Below are positions 23,939 through 35,334 of a stretch of 47,079 bases of DNA, piece after piece. Origin of the DNA: Bacteroidota bacterium (GTDB taxonomy: Bacteria; Bacteroidota; Bacteroidia; Chitinophagales; Chitinophagaceae); contig CANGFA010000019.1 in assembly GCA_947453145.1 (NCBI GenBank), positions 1 to 47,079 on the forward strand, written 5' to 3'. Below the pieces are notes generated by a model. The model was not told the origin of the DNA. It made no database searches and saw nothing but the letters and a program-made list of their open reading frames with translations. A program made the translations under genes and the position numbers. The first letter of the stretch is position 1. The number at the start of each line of letters is the position of its first letter.

Positions 23939-25177
23939 ATGAGTAATCTAGACCATACAAGCTATCCAAAAGATAAAATCAAGGTTTTATTTTTAGAAAA
24001 TATAAGCGAAAAGGCAGTTCAATATTTTAAACATCAAGGATATTCTGACGTTAAAAAAATATCGGGTGCATTAAGTGAAGAGGAGTTGATTAAAGCCATA
24101 AAAGACGTTCATATTTTAGGAATTAGATCTAAAACTTTTGTTTCCAAAAAGGTATTGGATAGCGCAAAAAAATTACAAGCCATTGGTTGTTTTTGTATTG
24201 GTACCAATCAAGTAGACATAAAAGCTTGTAAACAAAAAGGGGTGGCTGTTTTTAATGCACCTTATAGTAATACCAGAAGTGTAGCTGAATTAGTGATAGG
24301 CGCTTCCATAATGTTAATTCGAAAAATTGTTGACAAAAATAAAGCTGCCCATGATGGCATCTGGAATAAAGAAGCTAAAGGAAGTTATGAATTAAGAGGA
24401 AAAACTTTAGGATTAATAGGTTATGGAAATATTGGTACGCAAACAAGTATCATGGCCGAAGCAATGGGAATGAAAGTTAAATTTTATGATGTTGAAACCA
24501 AGTTGCCATTAGGCAATGCGGTATCTGTAAAATCTATAAAAGAATTAGTAAGCAGTGCAGATATAATTTCAATTCATGTCCCAGAAACCAATCAAACTAA
24601 AAATTTAATTAGTAAAGAAATTATCAAACAATGTAAAGCTGGTGCTATCATCATTAACTATGCTAGAGGTGAAGTGGTTGATTTAGATGCCCTTGCAGAT
24701 GCGCTTAAAGCCAAACATATCTCAGGAGCTGCTATTGATGTTTATCCTTGGGAGCCTGAAAAAAATGGTGATAAATTTGAAACACCACTACAAGGATTAT
24801 CAAATGTTATTTTAACGCCTCATATTGGAGGCTCTACCGAAGAAGCACAAGAAAATATTGGAGAAGATGTAAGTATTAAATTGTATCAATATTTAGAGCG
24901 TGGTGTTTCAAATGGATCTCATTCCATTCCTGCCATTAGTTTACCTCCTGTGGACGGTGCTCATCGTATTTTACATATTCACCGAAATGTACCTGGAGTA
25001 TTAAGTGCGATTAATACAGTTATGTCTAAAAACAAAATTAATATCGTTGGGCAGTACTTAAAAACCAATGATGAAATTGGCTATGTAGTTTTGGATGTGG
25101 ACTCTAAATTATCTAAAAAAGCAATTGATCTTTTAAGAGAAGTAAAAGAAACCATCAGAGTAAGAATGTTGTACTAA
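23939..25177 (+). CDS. serA: D-3-phosphoglycerate dehydrogenase
   Basis: First enzyme of serine synthesis, oxidising 3-phosphoglycerate with NAD+. The Rossmann motif GYGNIG is at 161-166, the catalytic R243 in YARGEVVD, E272 in DVYPWEPE and H295 in TPHIGGSTEEAQENIG. The C-terminal 70 residues (about 340-412, from RILHIHRNVPGVLSAINTVM) are an ACT domain, the serine-feedback module of type II PGDH as in E. coli. The length agrees with that class. The gene is monocistronic, with a -7 box right at its start codon, and converges on cutC with a 10-base gap. Confidence 0.95.
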   Translation: MSNLDHTSYPKDKIKVLFLENISEKAVQYFKHQGYSDVKKISGALSEEELIKAIKDVHILGIRSKTFVSKKVLDSAKKLQAIGCFCIGTNQVDIKACKQKGVAVFNAPYSNTRSVAELVIGASIMLIRKIVDKNKAAHDGIWNKEAKGSYELRGKTLGLIGYGNIGTQTSIMAEAMGMKVKFYDVETKLPLGNAVSVKSIKELVSSADIISIHVPETNQTKNLISKEIIKQCKAGAIIINYARGEVVDLDALADALKAKHISGAAIDVYPWEPEKNGDKFETPLQGLSNVILTPHIGGSTEEAQENIGEDVSIKLYQYLERGVSNGSHSIPAISLPPVDGAHRILHIHRNVPGVLSAINTVMSKNKINIVGQYLKTNDEIGYVVLDVDSKLSKKAIDLLREVKETIRVRMLY

Positions 25178-25187
25178 GCTGGATGAT

Positions 25188-25916
25188 TTAATTTATTGCT
25201 GTTATCATTGCTTTTATTTCATTTTCATCAATACCCATTGAAACCATATTTTCATTCATTGAAGGGTTATTATGATTCATTTTAGATAGCATTATTTTAC
25301 GTGCAGAACTATGAATTTCTATTGCTCCTGTTTCATCTATTATTTTTTTACAATTATTGGCGCGAACACCACTACCTGGTAAAATAATGATACGTCCAGC
25401 TGCTTTTTTAATTAAACTATTTATTAAGGGTAGCGCATCCGCTACGTTTGGAACCTGACCACTGGTAAGTATCCTTTTACATCCGGTTTCAATTATATCT
25501 TCCAATCCTTTCATGGGGTCATCACATCTATCGAATGCACGGTGAAATGTAATTTCCAAGGGTGCGGCTAATTGAACTAATTCAGTAGTTCTTATTTTAT
25601 CTATTGTACCATCTGCATTTAATAAACCAATAACAGCGCCTTGGTAACCCAATTCTTTCACCAATTTTAAATCATATTTAATACTTTCATATTCAGCATG
25701 AGTGTATAAAAAATCGCCTCCTCTTGGTCTAATAATTGGAAAAACGGGTTTATCCGTAATTCCAATTAGCGTTTTTAAACTGCCGTAAGATGGGGTAGTG
25801 CCTCCTTCATTTGGATTTTCACAAAATTCAATTCGATCAGCACCAGAATTGATTGCAGCAATTGCTGCTTCCACTGAAAAAACAGCCACTTCTAAAACTA
25901 CTTTTTGATTACTCAT
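25188..25916 (-). CDS. CutC-family TIM-barrel protein
   Basis: Protein of 242 residues from the CutC family (PF03932), named for a copper-homeostasis link in E. coli that is disputed. The signature ADRIEFCENPNEGGTTPSYG lies near 25-44, and RPRGGDF, FHRAFD and ILTSGQ blocks follow in order, forming an apparent TIM barrel with conserved Arg/His/Asp residues suited to an active site. No metal-binding Cys/Met/His cluster is present. It is directly downstream (37 bases) of the glycosylasparaginase gene on the same strand, which points to amino-sugar or glycan metabolism rather than copper. I do not use the symbol because the copper role is not supported by context. Confidence 0.88.
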   Translation of the reverse strand: MSNQKVVLEVAVFSVEAAIAAINSGADRIEFCENPNEGGTTPSYGSLKTLIGITDKPVFPIIRPRGGDFLYTHAEYESIKYDLKLVKELGYQGAVIGLLNADGTIDKIRTTELVQLAAPLEITFHRAFDRCDDPMKGLEDIIETGCKRILTSGQVPNVADALPLINSLIKKAAGRIIILPGSGVRANNCKKIIDETGAIEIHSSARKIMLSKMNHNNPSMNENMVSMGIDENEIKAMITAIN

Positions 25917-25953
25917 TATTATTCTAAATCTAACTTTAAATAAGGCTTATTTA

Positions 25954-26988
25954 TTAAACACTAAATGGGGATTCAATTAATTTGCTACCATCGTTTGTTT
26001 GAACAGCATAATTAAATCCTTTATGTAAGGCATAACTTCCGTGTTCTCCATTTTTATTTAATGCAATAAAACAAACCTGTATATCTGCTGCTTTTTCTTT
26101 TTTAATGCGTCTCACTTTTTCTACTACTAATCTGCAAGCATCTTGTGGTGATTTACCTTGTCGCATTAATTCCACTACTGCACTTGCACCTGCAACTCTT
26201 ATCACATCCTCACCTTGACCTGTTGCTACAACTGCACCCACTTCATTGTCTACATATAAACCAGCACCAATAATTGGCGAATCACCAACACGTCCTCTTA
26301 ATTTAAAACCAGCACCACTTGTTGTACAACTTCCACTTAAATTTCCATTGGCATCTAAGGCTACCATTCCGATCGTATCATGATTCCATTCACCATTGCT
26401 TAAACGAGCCGGGGCCTTAAACTTATCTTCTAATTGACTGGTAGAAGTTTTTCTTTCAACATTAATAACGGGTTTATAAGTTGATTTTTTTAACCATTGT
26501 TTATATGATTTGTCCGCAGATTCTGATAAGTTTCCTGATTCTAATGTAAACCCTTCGGAAACTGCAAATTGTTGTGCCCCTTCACCTACTAACATCACAT
26601 GAGGTGTTTTTTCCATTACTCTACGGGCAACTGAAATAGGGTGTTTTATTCTTTCTAAAAATGCCACGCTACCACAATTAAATTCATGATCCATAATAGA
26701 AGCGTCCAAAGTTACATGCCCATCTCTATCTGGATTGGCACCCAATCCAACACAACAACTTATTTCATCTTCGGTAACCATCACTCCTTTTTCAACTGCA
26801 TCTAATGCCGAACCACCTTTACTTAAAACCTCCCAGGCACCTTTATTGGCATTTAATCCAGCATCCCAAGTTGCAATTACGATAGGTTTTAAAGTGGGTA
26901 AATTTTGTTTATTTACAAAACCTTGTAAGGAAAACCCAGCGATACCAAGACTACTTAAGTTGATAAAATTTCTTCTGTTAATGCTCAT
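25954..26988 (-). CDS. N4-(beta-N-acetylglucosaminyl)-L-asparaginase (glycosylasparaginase)
   Basis: N-terminal nucleophile hydrolase that releases aspartate and GlcNAc-amine from GlcNAc-Asn, the last protein-glycan bond of N-glycans. The autocleavage site is HDTIG (203-207): cut before T205 exposes the catalytic threonine. Downstream GRVGDSPIIGAG (232-243) and ATGQGED are the substrate loops of this group; WDAGLNANKGAW (41-52) and DAVEKG match its alpha chain. Residues 1-25 carry an RRNF twin-arginine-like signal, so export to the periplasm is likely. Length 344 residues is normal. It leads an operon with the CutC gene and is divergent from the NahK-like kinase gene. Confidence 0.9.
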   Translation of the reverse strand: MSINRRNFINLSSLGIAGFSLQGFVNKQNLPTLKPIVIATWDAGLNANKGAWEVLSKGGSALDAVEKGVMVTEDEISCCVGLGANPDRDGHVTLDASIMDHEFNCGSVAFLERIKHPISVARRVMEKTPHVMLVGEGAQQFAVSEGFTLESGNLSESADKSYKQWLKKSTYKPVINVERKTSTSQLEDKFKAPARLSNGEWNHDTIGMVALDANGNLSGSCTTSGAGFKLRGRVGDSPIIGAGLYVDNEVGAVVATGQGEDVIRVAGASAVVELMRQGKSPQDACRLVVEKVRRIKKEKAADIQVCFIALNKNGEHGSYALHKGFNYAVQTNDGSKLIESPFSV

Positions 26989-27056
26989 ATATTAAATGCT
27001 TTTGAAATTTGAATTTACGATAATTGAGTGTATTTAACTACTTTTAATTTATAAAT

Positions 27057-28088
27057 ATGAATTACATTTTTGAAAAATATGGTTGGGATGTAAATACCTA
27101 TGCACAATTGCATCAAGGGCTTATTAATAATACTTATAAAGTTACAACCCAAAATGGGGAATATATTCTTCAAACCATTAATCATCATATTTTTAAAGAC
27201 CCGAAAGCGATTGATTATAATATCAATGAAATGGGCAGTTATTTAAATACATGCACTCCAAGTTACTTGTTCACGCATCTTGAAAAAACAACAGAAGGCA
27301 AAACATTAATAGAGTGGGAGGGACAGTATTTTAGAGCTTTTAAAAAGATAGATGGCTATGCTTTATCTGTTTTAGAAAACGAAATACAAGCATTTGAAGC
27401 AGCAAAACAATTTGGACTTTTTACTAGTCAATTTTCTGATTTTGATGCAACAAAACTTAAAATTACTTTGCCAGATTTTCACAATTTAAGTTTAAGATAT
27501 CATCAGTTTACAGATGCAATCATTAACGGTGCAGTAAACCGTATTAAACAATCAAAGGAGGCCATTGCAACTTTATCTTCCTATAAAGGATATGTGGACC
27601 AATATGAAAAATTTATTCAACATACCAATGTTAAATTAAGGGTAACGCATCATGATACTAAAATTAGTAATGTGCTTTTTAAAAATAGTATTGCAAGTGG
27701 AATGGAGAATGAAAAAGCCATTTGTGTAATTGATTTGGATACGGTGATGCCTGGCTATTTTATTAGTGATGTGGGTGATATGTGTCGTACTTGTTTGTGC
27801 AATGTATCCGAGGAGGATTCCAATTTGGATATATTAACAGTGGATCAACAAAAATGGGAAGCTATCAAAAAGGGATATCTTCAAAATATGGAATCTGAAC
27901 TTTCCTCTTTTGAACTGGATCATTTTTTCTTTGCGGGCCAGTTTATGATATATATGCAAGCATTGCGCTTTCTAACTGATCATTTAAACATGGATGTTTA
28001 TTATGGTGCAAAATATGAGGGCCAAAACTATGTTCGGGCCCTCAATCAAATAAGATTGCTGGAATGTTATAACGCTTTAGCACATTAA
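27057..28088 (+). CDS. APH-fold sugar kinase, NahK-like
   Basis: Aminoglycoside-phosphotransferase-fold kinase of 343 residues. The catalytic loop is THHDTKISNVLF (197-208, catalytic D200) and the metal-binding block VIDLDTVMPG (224-233); a lysine-containing N-lobe strand (EYILQTIN) precedes. The HDTKxxN and DLDTVMPG wording is that of N-acetylhexosamine 1-kinase (NahK) and related proteins, which phosphorylate GlcNAc or GalNAc at C1, rather than of drug-resistance enzymes. The flanking genes release these sugars (glycosylasparaginase divergent, GH109 convergent), which supports the call. Homoserine kinase-like or methylthioribose kinase-like functions are less likely. The substrate needs testing. 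Confidence 0.72.
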   Translation: MNYIFEKYGWDVNTYAQLHQGLINNTYKVTTQNGEYILQTINHHIFKDPKAIDYNINEMGSYLNTCTPSYLFTHLEKTTEGKTLIEWEGQYFRAFKKIDGYALSVLENEIQAFEAAKQFGLFTSQFSDFDATKLKITLPDFHNLSLRYHQFTDAIINGAVNRIKQSKEAIATLSSYKGYVDQYEKFIQHTNVKLRVTHHDTKISNVLFKNSIASGMENEKAICVIDLDTVMPGYFISDVGDMCRTCLCNVSEEDSNLDILTVDQQKWEAIKKGYLQNMESELSSFELDHFFFAGQFMIYMQALRFLTDHLNMDVYYGAKYEGQNYVRALNQIRLLECYNALAH

Positions 28089-28153
28089 AGAGCTCATTAA
28101 AGGCCCTTTTAAATCCATTCAAATATTTATATTCAACTAGAAACAGTACAGGT

Positions 28154-29548
<1,395 letters not shown>

Positions 29549-29685
29549 CTAATCGTTTAGTTATACAAAATAGCAATAAATTCGTACATATTCAATACCA
29601 ACCTCGTTTCCAGCTCTATTTTAACCTGCATATTATACTAAAATAATGCTTATAATTAACATTATGTTAAATAGATGATTCCAAG

Positions 29686-29711
29686 ATAACCCCCGATTGC
29701 TCGAGGGTTAT
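29686..29711 (-). terminator. Stem-loop after the gyrA-TPR operon
   Basis: An 11-bp stem (ATAACCCTCGA / TCGGGGGTTAT on the minus strand, one G-U) closes a four-base loop, 26 bases beyond the TPR gene stop. It lacks a real U-run, so termination may be weak or factor-dependent. Confidence 0.5.
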
Positions 29712-29736
29712 TGTTTATGCTTATTTCTCAGTATAC

Positions 29737-31095
29737 CTACTTATTATACTTATCATGCAATTTATCATAGATGTTAAATTGTGCATCATACATATCCATT
29801 GCTTTTTGATCCTTCCCTCTAGCTTTATCACGTTTAAATGAATATAATGTTGCTAAGAAATCTACAGATCTGCCAGCAACATTACGTTCTGCTCTCACTA
29901 AATTTTCTTTGTCTTTGATTACATTAAAAGCTTTGGTAACCCATTCGATGGCACCATCTACTTTAGTTTGAATTGGGCCGTCCAATGCTACATTTAAAGC
30001 TTTTAAACTATCTACTTGGTGTTTAAATGCGGCGTCAAATGCTGCCTTTTTCTTTGGATCTTTTGGCGCTACAGGCTTATTGGCGTTTAAATTTTGTAAA
30101 TTTTTGATATTAGTTGAGGTTTGCTCATCTAATACGATGTACTGATTGTAAAATGCAATTCCAATATTAAAGGCTGCGGCATAATTATTAGGATTTATTT
30201 CAAAGGCCTTTTTATAGGCATCAGCGGCTTTTAATATATACTTTTCACTTGCAGCTGCGTCCTCTGATTTACCTGCCATGAACATATCACCAAACATTTG
30301 ATACTCTACTTCCGTTAATTTACCAGTTGTTGTGATTTGATCGAATAATTTTACTTTTTCGTCTATTGTGTAACTTTTATCAATATAATCTGTTTTATAC
30401 TCAGCCCAACTTTCTTTTGGATAGGCTTCTTCAGCAGCAGCTAAATTCTTATCAAAATTGGCTTTATCCTTCTTATTTGTGAATTGAACTAATGTATATC
30501 TATACAAATCTGCATATTCAGGGTTCTTAATTTTAGCATTAATTAAGCGTTGATAGTACTCAAGGGTTTTTTCAACATTACCTGCATTTTGGTTGGAATA
30601 ACCCGCATATACTAATGAAGTGGTATCAAAAGGTTGCTTCGAATTTGCCCAACCATTAGAAAAGATAAAATCACTATAGTACACTGCATTTGAAAAATTT
30701 TCGGCAGCTACTTTCCAATTTTTGGAGTTGAAACCATTTACACCCTCTTTAAAACTTTTTGTATATACATCAAAAAAAGGATCTTGTCCATTTTCTTTAG
30801 CAATTACAAATTTAGAATCTGCTGTAATGTAAGCGTCTAAATTCTTTTTCATTTCATCATATGCATTCGGATTTTTTACGGCGTCTTTATTTAAGCCACT
30901 GTATATTCGAGCAGCCCAATAATAACCATCCGCTGTAGTTGCTAAAGTTGGCTTCTTTGCGATTATTTTATCAAATTCTGTTTTTGCAGCATCAAATTGA
31001 GCTATTATGATACTGGTCTGTACTTTTTTAAAGTCTTGCGCAAAAGATGTTATAACAAACATCATAACGGCTAAAACTCCGATGAACTTTTTCAT
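29737..31095 (-). CDS. Exported tetratricopeptide-repeat protein
   Basis: Protein of 452 residues with a signal peptide (MKKFIGVLAVMMFVITSFAQ, cut after FAQ or SFA). TPR-like helix pairs are spread along it: around 25-60 (AQFDAAKTEFDKIIAKKPTL), 120-150, 165-195 (AGNVEKTLEYYQRLINAK), 250-290 (YILKAADAYKKAFEINPNNY, then AAFNIGIAFYNQY). A Lys/Pro linker follows near 330-350. TPR proteins mediate protein contacts; here in the periplasm, partner unknown. It lies 44 bases downstream of gyrA on the same strand and is probably cotranscribed, with no evident functional tie. Confidence 0.8.
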   Translation of the reverse strand: MKKFIGVLAVMMFVITSFAQDFKKVQTSIIIAQFDAAKTEFDKIIAKKPTLATTADGYYWAARIYSGLNKDAVKNPNAYDEMKKNLDAYITADSKFVIAKENGQDPFFDVYTKSFKEGVNGFNSKNWKVAAENFSNAVYYSDFIFSNGWANSKQPFDTTSLVYAGYSNQNAGNVEKTLEYYQRLINAKIKNPEYADLYRYTLVQFTNKKDKANFDKNLAAAEEAYPKESWAEYKTDYIDKSYTIDEKVKLFDQITTTGKLTEVEYQMFGDMFMAGKSEDAAASEKYILKAADAYKKAFEINPNNYAAAFNIGIAFYNQYIVLDEQTSTNIKNLQNLNANKPVAPKDPKKKAAFDAAFKHQVDSLKALNVALDGPIQTKVDGAIEWVTKAFNVIKDKENLVRAERNVAGRSVDFLATLYSFKRDKARGKDQKAMDMYDAQFNIYDKLHDKYNK

Positions 31096-31139
31096 ATTTA
31101 TGAATTTTTACTTTGTGTTTATTTTGAGATTATTTTAAT

Positions 31140-33800
31140 TTATTCCGCTGGTGTATTATCACCCTCATTATTAAGGGTGTCATCAATGCTGTCATCGATT
31201 GAAGCATCATCAGCTGATTTAACTTCACTCGCATCAGAAGATATTGTTCCGCTCAAATCAGACGTGATCGCGTCTTCAACTTCCACTAATTCTGCTTCAG
31301 GATCCTCCCCCTGATCTCCAATTTTAGAAGTTGCAGCAATTTCGTCTCCTTCGTCTAAGCGAATTAATTTAACTCCCTGAGTAGCTCTTCCTGCTTCACG
31401 AATTTCATTGATACTTGTACGAATTGTTACCCCAGATTTACAAGTGATTATTAAATCATCCGTATCCACCACGTCCATTAAACCAACTAAGCTTCCTGTT
31501 TTCTCTGTTACATTAATTGTTTTAACACCTTTACCACCACGATTGGTGATACGGTACTCATCAATTGCAGTTCGCTTACCAAAACCTTGTTGGCTAACCA
31601 CTAATATAGTTCGGTCTTTATCTTCTCTACTTACACAAACCAATCCAACAACTTCGTCTGTTTCATCGTCTACTTCAATACCAGCAACACCAATAGCACC
31701 ACGTCCTGTTGGCCTTACTTTTTCTTCAGGGAAACGAATGGCTCTACCAGACTTAATGGCCATCATTACTTCATTATTTCCATCCGTTAAACGAGCAGCT
31801 AATAATTCATCACCTTCATTAATGGTAATGGCATTTACACCACTCACTCTTGGACGACTAAATTCTTCCAAACAAGTTTTCTTGATAATGCCTTTCTTAG
31901 TACATAAAATAATGTAATGATTGTTTACATATTCTTTATCGTCTAACTTGCGAACTTCGATAATGGCTTTTACTTTATCATCTGGAGGCAATTGAATTAG
32001 GTTTTGGATAGCTCTACCCTTACTTGTTTTCTCCCCTTCAGGTATTTCATATACACGCATCCAGAAGCATCGACCTTTTTCGGTAAAGAATAACATCGTA
32101 TCATGTGTAGAGGCAATAAATAAATGCTCTACGTAATCCTCTTCACGTGTCTTAGACCCAATGGCACCGCGACCTCCACGTTTTTGTTGACGATATTCAG
32201 AAACCGATGTACGCTTGATGTAACCTAAATGAGAAATGGTAATAACCACGTCTTCCTCTTCAATTAAATCTTCGATACGCATTTCATCTGCTAAATATTG
32301 TATTTCAGTTTTGCGTTCGTCACCGAATTTATCTTTAACCTCCAATAATTCCGTTTTAATTAATTCAAAACGTAAATGTTCGCTTCCTAATAATTCTTTT
32401 AATGAAGCTATTAATTTCATTAATTGATCAAATTCTTCTTTAATTTTTTCACGCTCCATTCCTGTCAAACGTTGCAATCTTAATTCTAAAATTGCTTTCG
32501 CTTGAATCTCTGAAATCCCCCATCCTGCGGTCATCAATGCTTCTTTAGCAGCTTCTGGATTGGCTGAATTTCTGATTAAACGAATTACTTCATCTAAATG
32601 ATCTAAAGCAATTAAATAACCTTCTAATATATGTGCGCGCTCTTCGGCTTTTCTTAATTCGAATTTGGCTCTCCGTATGACTACCTCCATTCTAAACTCA
32701 ATGAACTCAGAAATTAAATCTCTTAAGTTCATGATTTTTGGACGGCCCTTTGTTAATGCAACATTATTGATACCGTAACTAGTTTGTAGCTCGGTATACT
32801 TATACAATTGGTTAATAATAACCTGCGCAACGGCGTCTTTCTTTAATTCAATAACAATACGTGTTCCTTCACGTTTGTTACTTTCATTATTCACATGTGA
32901 AATACCTTCAATGGTTTTATCAACCACCAATTGACCAATTCTATCTGTTAAATTATCGCGGTTAACTTGGTAAGGAATTTCATTAATCACAATCATTTCA
33001 CGACCACTTGCCTTTGTCTCAACATTACATTTACCTCGCAATACCACACGACCACGACCTGTCATTAAACCTTGCTTAACTCCTTCCATTCCGTAAATCA
33101 CTCCTCCTGTTGGGAAATCGGGTGCTTTTACGAAATTGATTAATTCTTCGATGGTAATATCTCTGTTGTCAATGTAAGCAATACAACCATCCACTACTTC
33201 ACCTAAATTATGAGGAAGCATATTGGTTGCCATACCCACCGCAATACCTGATGATCCATTCACCAATAATTGAGGAATGCGAGTTGGCAAAACACTAGGC
33301 TCTTGTAAACTATCATCAAAGTTCAATTGGAAGTCAACCGTGTCTTTTTCTAAATCGTCCAACATGGCTTCAGAAATACGTTGTAAACGAGCTTCTGTAT
33401 ATCGCATTGCTGCTGGTGGATCACCATCTTGGTTTCCGAAGTTACCCTGACCATCAACCAATTTATAACGCATGGTCCACTCCTGTGCCATACGCACCAA
33501 AGTATCGTATATGGCAGTATCACCATGTGGGTGAAATTTACCCATCACTTCTCCAACAATACGCGCCGATTTTTTATAAGGTTTATTGCTATTGTTCCCC
33601 AACTCATGCATCGCGAATAATACACGACGGTGAACAGGTTTAAATCCATCTCTAACATCAGGTAAAGCACGACCCACAATCACGGACATTGAATAGTCAA
33701 TGTAGGAGGTTTTCATTTGCTCTTCGATATTAACCTTTATAACTCGGTCATTATCTTGGGTCTGTTCAGGACCTAAATTTTCATTCAAATTTTCTTCCAT
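31140..33800 (-). CDS. gyrA: DNA gyrase subunit A
   Basis: Breakage-reunion subunit of gyrase. The catalytic tyrosine is Y134 in AMRYTEARL; the quinolone-resistance region reads [13 protein letters not shown] (87-99), with T95 at the E. coli Ser83 position and D99 at Asp87. The GyrA box [10 protein letters not shown] is in the C-terminal domain, followed by six beta-pinwheel blades, so this is gyrase and not ParC. The last 60 residues are strongly acidic, typical of this phylum. Length is 886 residues. The TPR gene follows; the saccharopine dehydrogenase gene diverges across a 206-base gap. Confidence 0.96.
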   Translation of the reverse strand: MEENLNENLGPEQTQDNDRVIKVNIEEQMKTSYIDYSMSVIVGRALPDVRDGFKPVHRRVLFAMHELGNNSNKPYKKSARIVGEVMGKFHPHGDTAIYDTLVRMAQEWTMRYKLVDGQGNFGNQDGDPPAAMRYTEARLQRISEAMLDDLEKDTVDFQLNFDDSLQEPSVLPTRIPQLLVNGSSGIAVGMATNMLPHNLGEVVDGCIAYIDNRDITIEELINFVKAPDFPTGGVIYGMEGVKQGLMTGRGRVVLRGKCNVETKASGREMIVINEIPYQVNRDNLTDRIGQLVVDKTIEGISHVNNESNKREGTRIVIELKKDAVAQVIINQLYKYTELQTSYGINNVALTKGRPKIMNLRDLISEFIEFRMEVVIRRAKFELRKAEERAHILEGYLIALDHLDEVIRLIRNSANPEAAKEALMTAGWGISEIQAKAILELRLQRLTGMEREKIKEEFDQLMKLIASLKELLGSEHLRFELIKTELLEVKDKFGDERKTEIQYLADEMRIEDLIEEEDVVITISHLGYIKRTSVSEYRQQKRGGRGAIGSKTREEDYVEHLFIASTHDTMLFFTEKGRCFWMRVYEIPEGEKTSKGRAIQNLIQLPPDDKVKAIIEVRKLDDKEYVNNHYIILCTKKGIIKKTCLEEFSRPRVSGVNAITINEGDELLAARLTDGNNEVMMAIKSGRAIRFPEEKVRPTGRGAIGVAGIEVDDETDEVVGLVCVSREDKDRTILVVSQQGFGKRTAIDEYRITNRGGKGVKTINVTEKTGSLVGLMDVVDTDDLIITCKSGVTIRTSINEIREAGRATQGVKLIRLDEGDEIAATSKIGDQGEDPEAELVEVEDAITSDLSGTISSDASEVKSADDASIDDSIDDTLNNEGDNTPAE

Positions 33801-33859
33801 AAATGTTACTTTCTTTTCGTCTAATGGACAGTCTAAAAATTAGGCTATCTGACTAGTTA

Positions 33860-33867
33860 CGAAGATA
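33860..33867 (-). promoter_or_regulatory. Candidate -7 box for gyrA
   Basis: TATCTTCG on the minus strand, about 59 bases before the gyrA ATG, the same octamer as in front of the threonine aldolase gene. The rest of the 206-base gap to the divergent dehydrogenase shows nothing else recognisable. Confidence 0.4.
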
Positions 33868-34006
33868 CCTTTTACGCCCCTTTTTTTGGTATTTTTTGAC
33901 CTTATTTTAACACCCATTTATCCACAGTTAAACTCCTAATTGTGGGTAATAAAACCTAACTTTAATTGTCCTATTTTGAAAGCAATTGTTTGGATAAAAT
34001 AAACGC

Positions 34007-35323
34007 ATGTCAAGACCACAAATTTTAGTGTTAGGCGCAGGGAAATCTGCTACCATTTTAATACAATATTTACAAAAAAAAGCAGTTGAAAATAACTGGT
34101 ATATGGTATTGGCTGATGGTGATAAGTCCTTAGCAGAAACAAAATGGAATAATGCGAAAAATGGCCATGCAGTTGGTTTTGACATAGAAAATGATGCAAT
34201 AAGAAGGGAATATATTCAACAAGCAACGGTAGTTGTTTCCATGTTACCTGCTTCCTTACATTTTTTAGTAGCTAAGGATTGTTTAGCTTTTTTAAAACCT
34301 TTATTTACGGCATCTTATGTAGATGAAAACATCAACTCTTTGGCAAAGGAAGTTGAAGCAAAAAAATTATTGTTTTTATGTGAAATGGGATTAGATCCTG
34401 GTATTGACCATATGAGTGCAATGGAATTAATTCATCGTATCCAAAATAAAGGAGGTGTTATTACCCATTTTAAGTCCCATTGTGGAGGTTTAATTGCCCC
34501 AGAAAGTGATAATAACCCATGGCATTATAAGATAAGTTGGAACCCGCGTAATATCATTTTAGCAGGTAAGGCAGGTGCTATTTATTTGGAAGATGGTTTA
34601 ATAACCGAAAAAGGGTATGAAGCATTATTTCATAATGCACCAACAGTTCATATACCTGGTGTTGAAACACTTGCTTATTATCCTAACAGAAATTCTTTAT
34701 CCTACATAGATACATATTCATTAAAAGGGGTAAAAGATTTTGTGCGTACCACATTAAGAAATCCATCTTTTTGCAGTGGTTGGGATGCCATTATTCAATT
34801 AAGATTAACGAGTGAAAAAGCATTTAATATTTCTGAAAATTTAACAGTAAAAACTTGGTTTAAAACACATATTACATCTGAAAAATTGGAAAATTTGTAC
34901 GAAAGTTTTTTACAAAATGAGGAGATCAATAAGCAGCTTGAATACTTAGGTTTAAATGAAAATACGCCTATTCCTTCCCAATTTCTAATGTCTAACGCCA
35001 CAGTTTTACAATGGATTTTGGAACAAAAATGGAAACTTTCAGATACAGATAAAGATATGGTGGTTATGATGCATGAATTAGAATATACCCTGGATGAAAA
35101 AAACCATTTTATCCAAAGTAGTTTAGTTTTAAAAGGCCAAAATTCCATTCAAACTGCCATGGCAACAACCGTTGGATTACCATTAGCAATGGGTGTTTGT
35201 GCTTATTTAAAAGGAGAAATCACCTTAACGGGTGTGCATATTCCAATACACCCAATTATCTACCAACCCATTTTAAGCTCCCTAGCAGCTGAGGGAGTCG
35301 TTTTTAATGAAATAACGAGCTAA
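34007..35323 (+). CDS. Saccharopine dehydrogenase family protein
   Basis: NAD(P)-dependent oxidoreductase of 438 residues. The Rossmann loop is LVLGAGKSA (7-15); then VVSMLPASLHF, ASYVDE and the C-terminal-family block EMGLDPGIDHMSAM (about 126-139), SHCGGLIAPESDNNPWHYKISWNPRN. These match saccharopine reductase (Lys9-like), which joins or splits lysine/2-oxoglutarate or aminoadipate semialdehyde and glutamate. A lysine-degradation role is plausible; no partner gene (LKR half or aminoadipate semialdehyde dehydrogenase) is in the window. The gene diverges from gyrA and converges on rnr with an 11-base gap. Confidence 0.87.
   Translation: MSRPQILVLGAGKSATILIQYLQKKAVENNWYMVLADGDKSLAETKWNNAKNGHAVGFDIENDAIRREYIQQATVVVSMLPASLHFLVAKDCLAFLKPLFTASYVDENINSLAKEVEAKKLLFLCEMGLDPGIDHMSAMELIHRIQNKGGVITHFKSHCGGLIAPESDNNPWHYKISWNPRNIILAGKAGAIYLEDGLITEKGYEALFHNAPTVHIPGVETLAYYPNRNSLSYIDTYSLKGVKDFVRTTLRNPSFCSGWDAIIQLRLTSEKAFNISENLTVKTWFKTHITSEKLENLYESFLQNEEINKQLEYLGLNENTPIPSQFLMSNATVLQWILEQKWKLSDTDKDMVVMMHELEYTLDEKNHFIQSSLVLKGQNSIQTAMATTVGLPLAMGVCAYLKGEITLTGVHIPIHPIIYQPILSSLAAEGVVFNEITS
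35278..35305 (+). terminator. Possible terminator inside the 3' end of the saccharopine dehydrogenase gene
   Basis: CTCCCT and AGGGAG form a 6-bp GC-rich stem with an 8-base loop, followed three bases later by TTTTT. It lies 18-45 bases before the stop codon, where only 11 bases separate the convergent genes. Confidence 0.35.
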
Positions 35324-35334
35324 AAATATAGCGA

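Noticed and set aside
28017..28043. GAGGGCC-N13-GGCCCTC inverted repeat at the end of the NahK-like gene
   Set aside because: It is inside coding sequence with no U-run after it; a 7-bp match of this kind can arise by chance in codons.
31408..31917. 169-residue plus-strand frame
   Set aside because: It is antisense to the conserved C-terminal domain of gyrA, with a Ser/Thr/Pro-rich composition typical of shadow frames.
31389..33540. ParC (topoisomerase IV) as identity of the gyrA gene
   Set aside because: The GyrA box [10 protein letters not shown] and a full set of C-terminal blades mark it as gyrase A.
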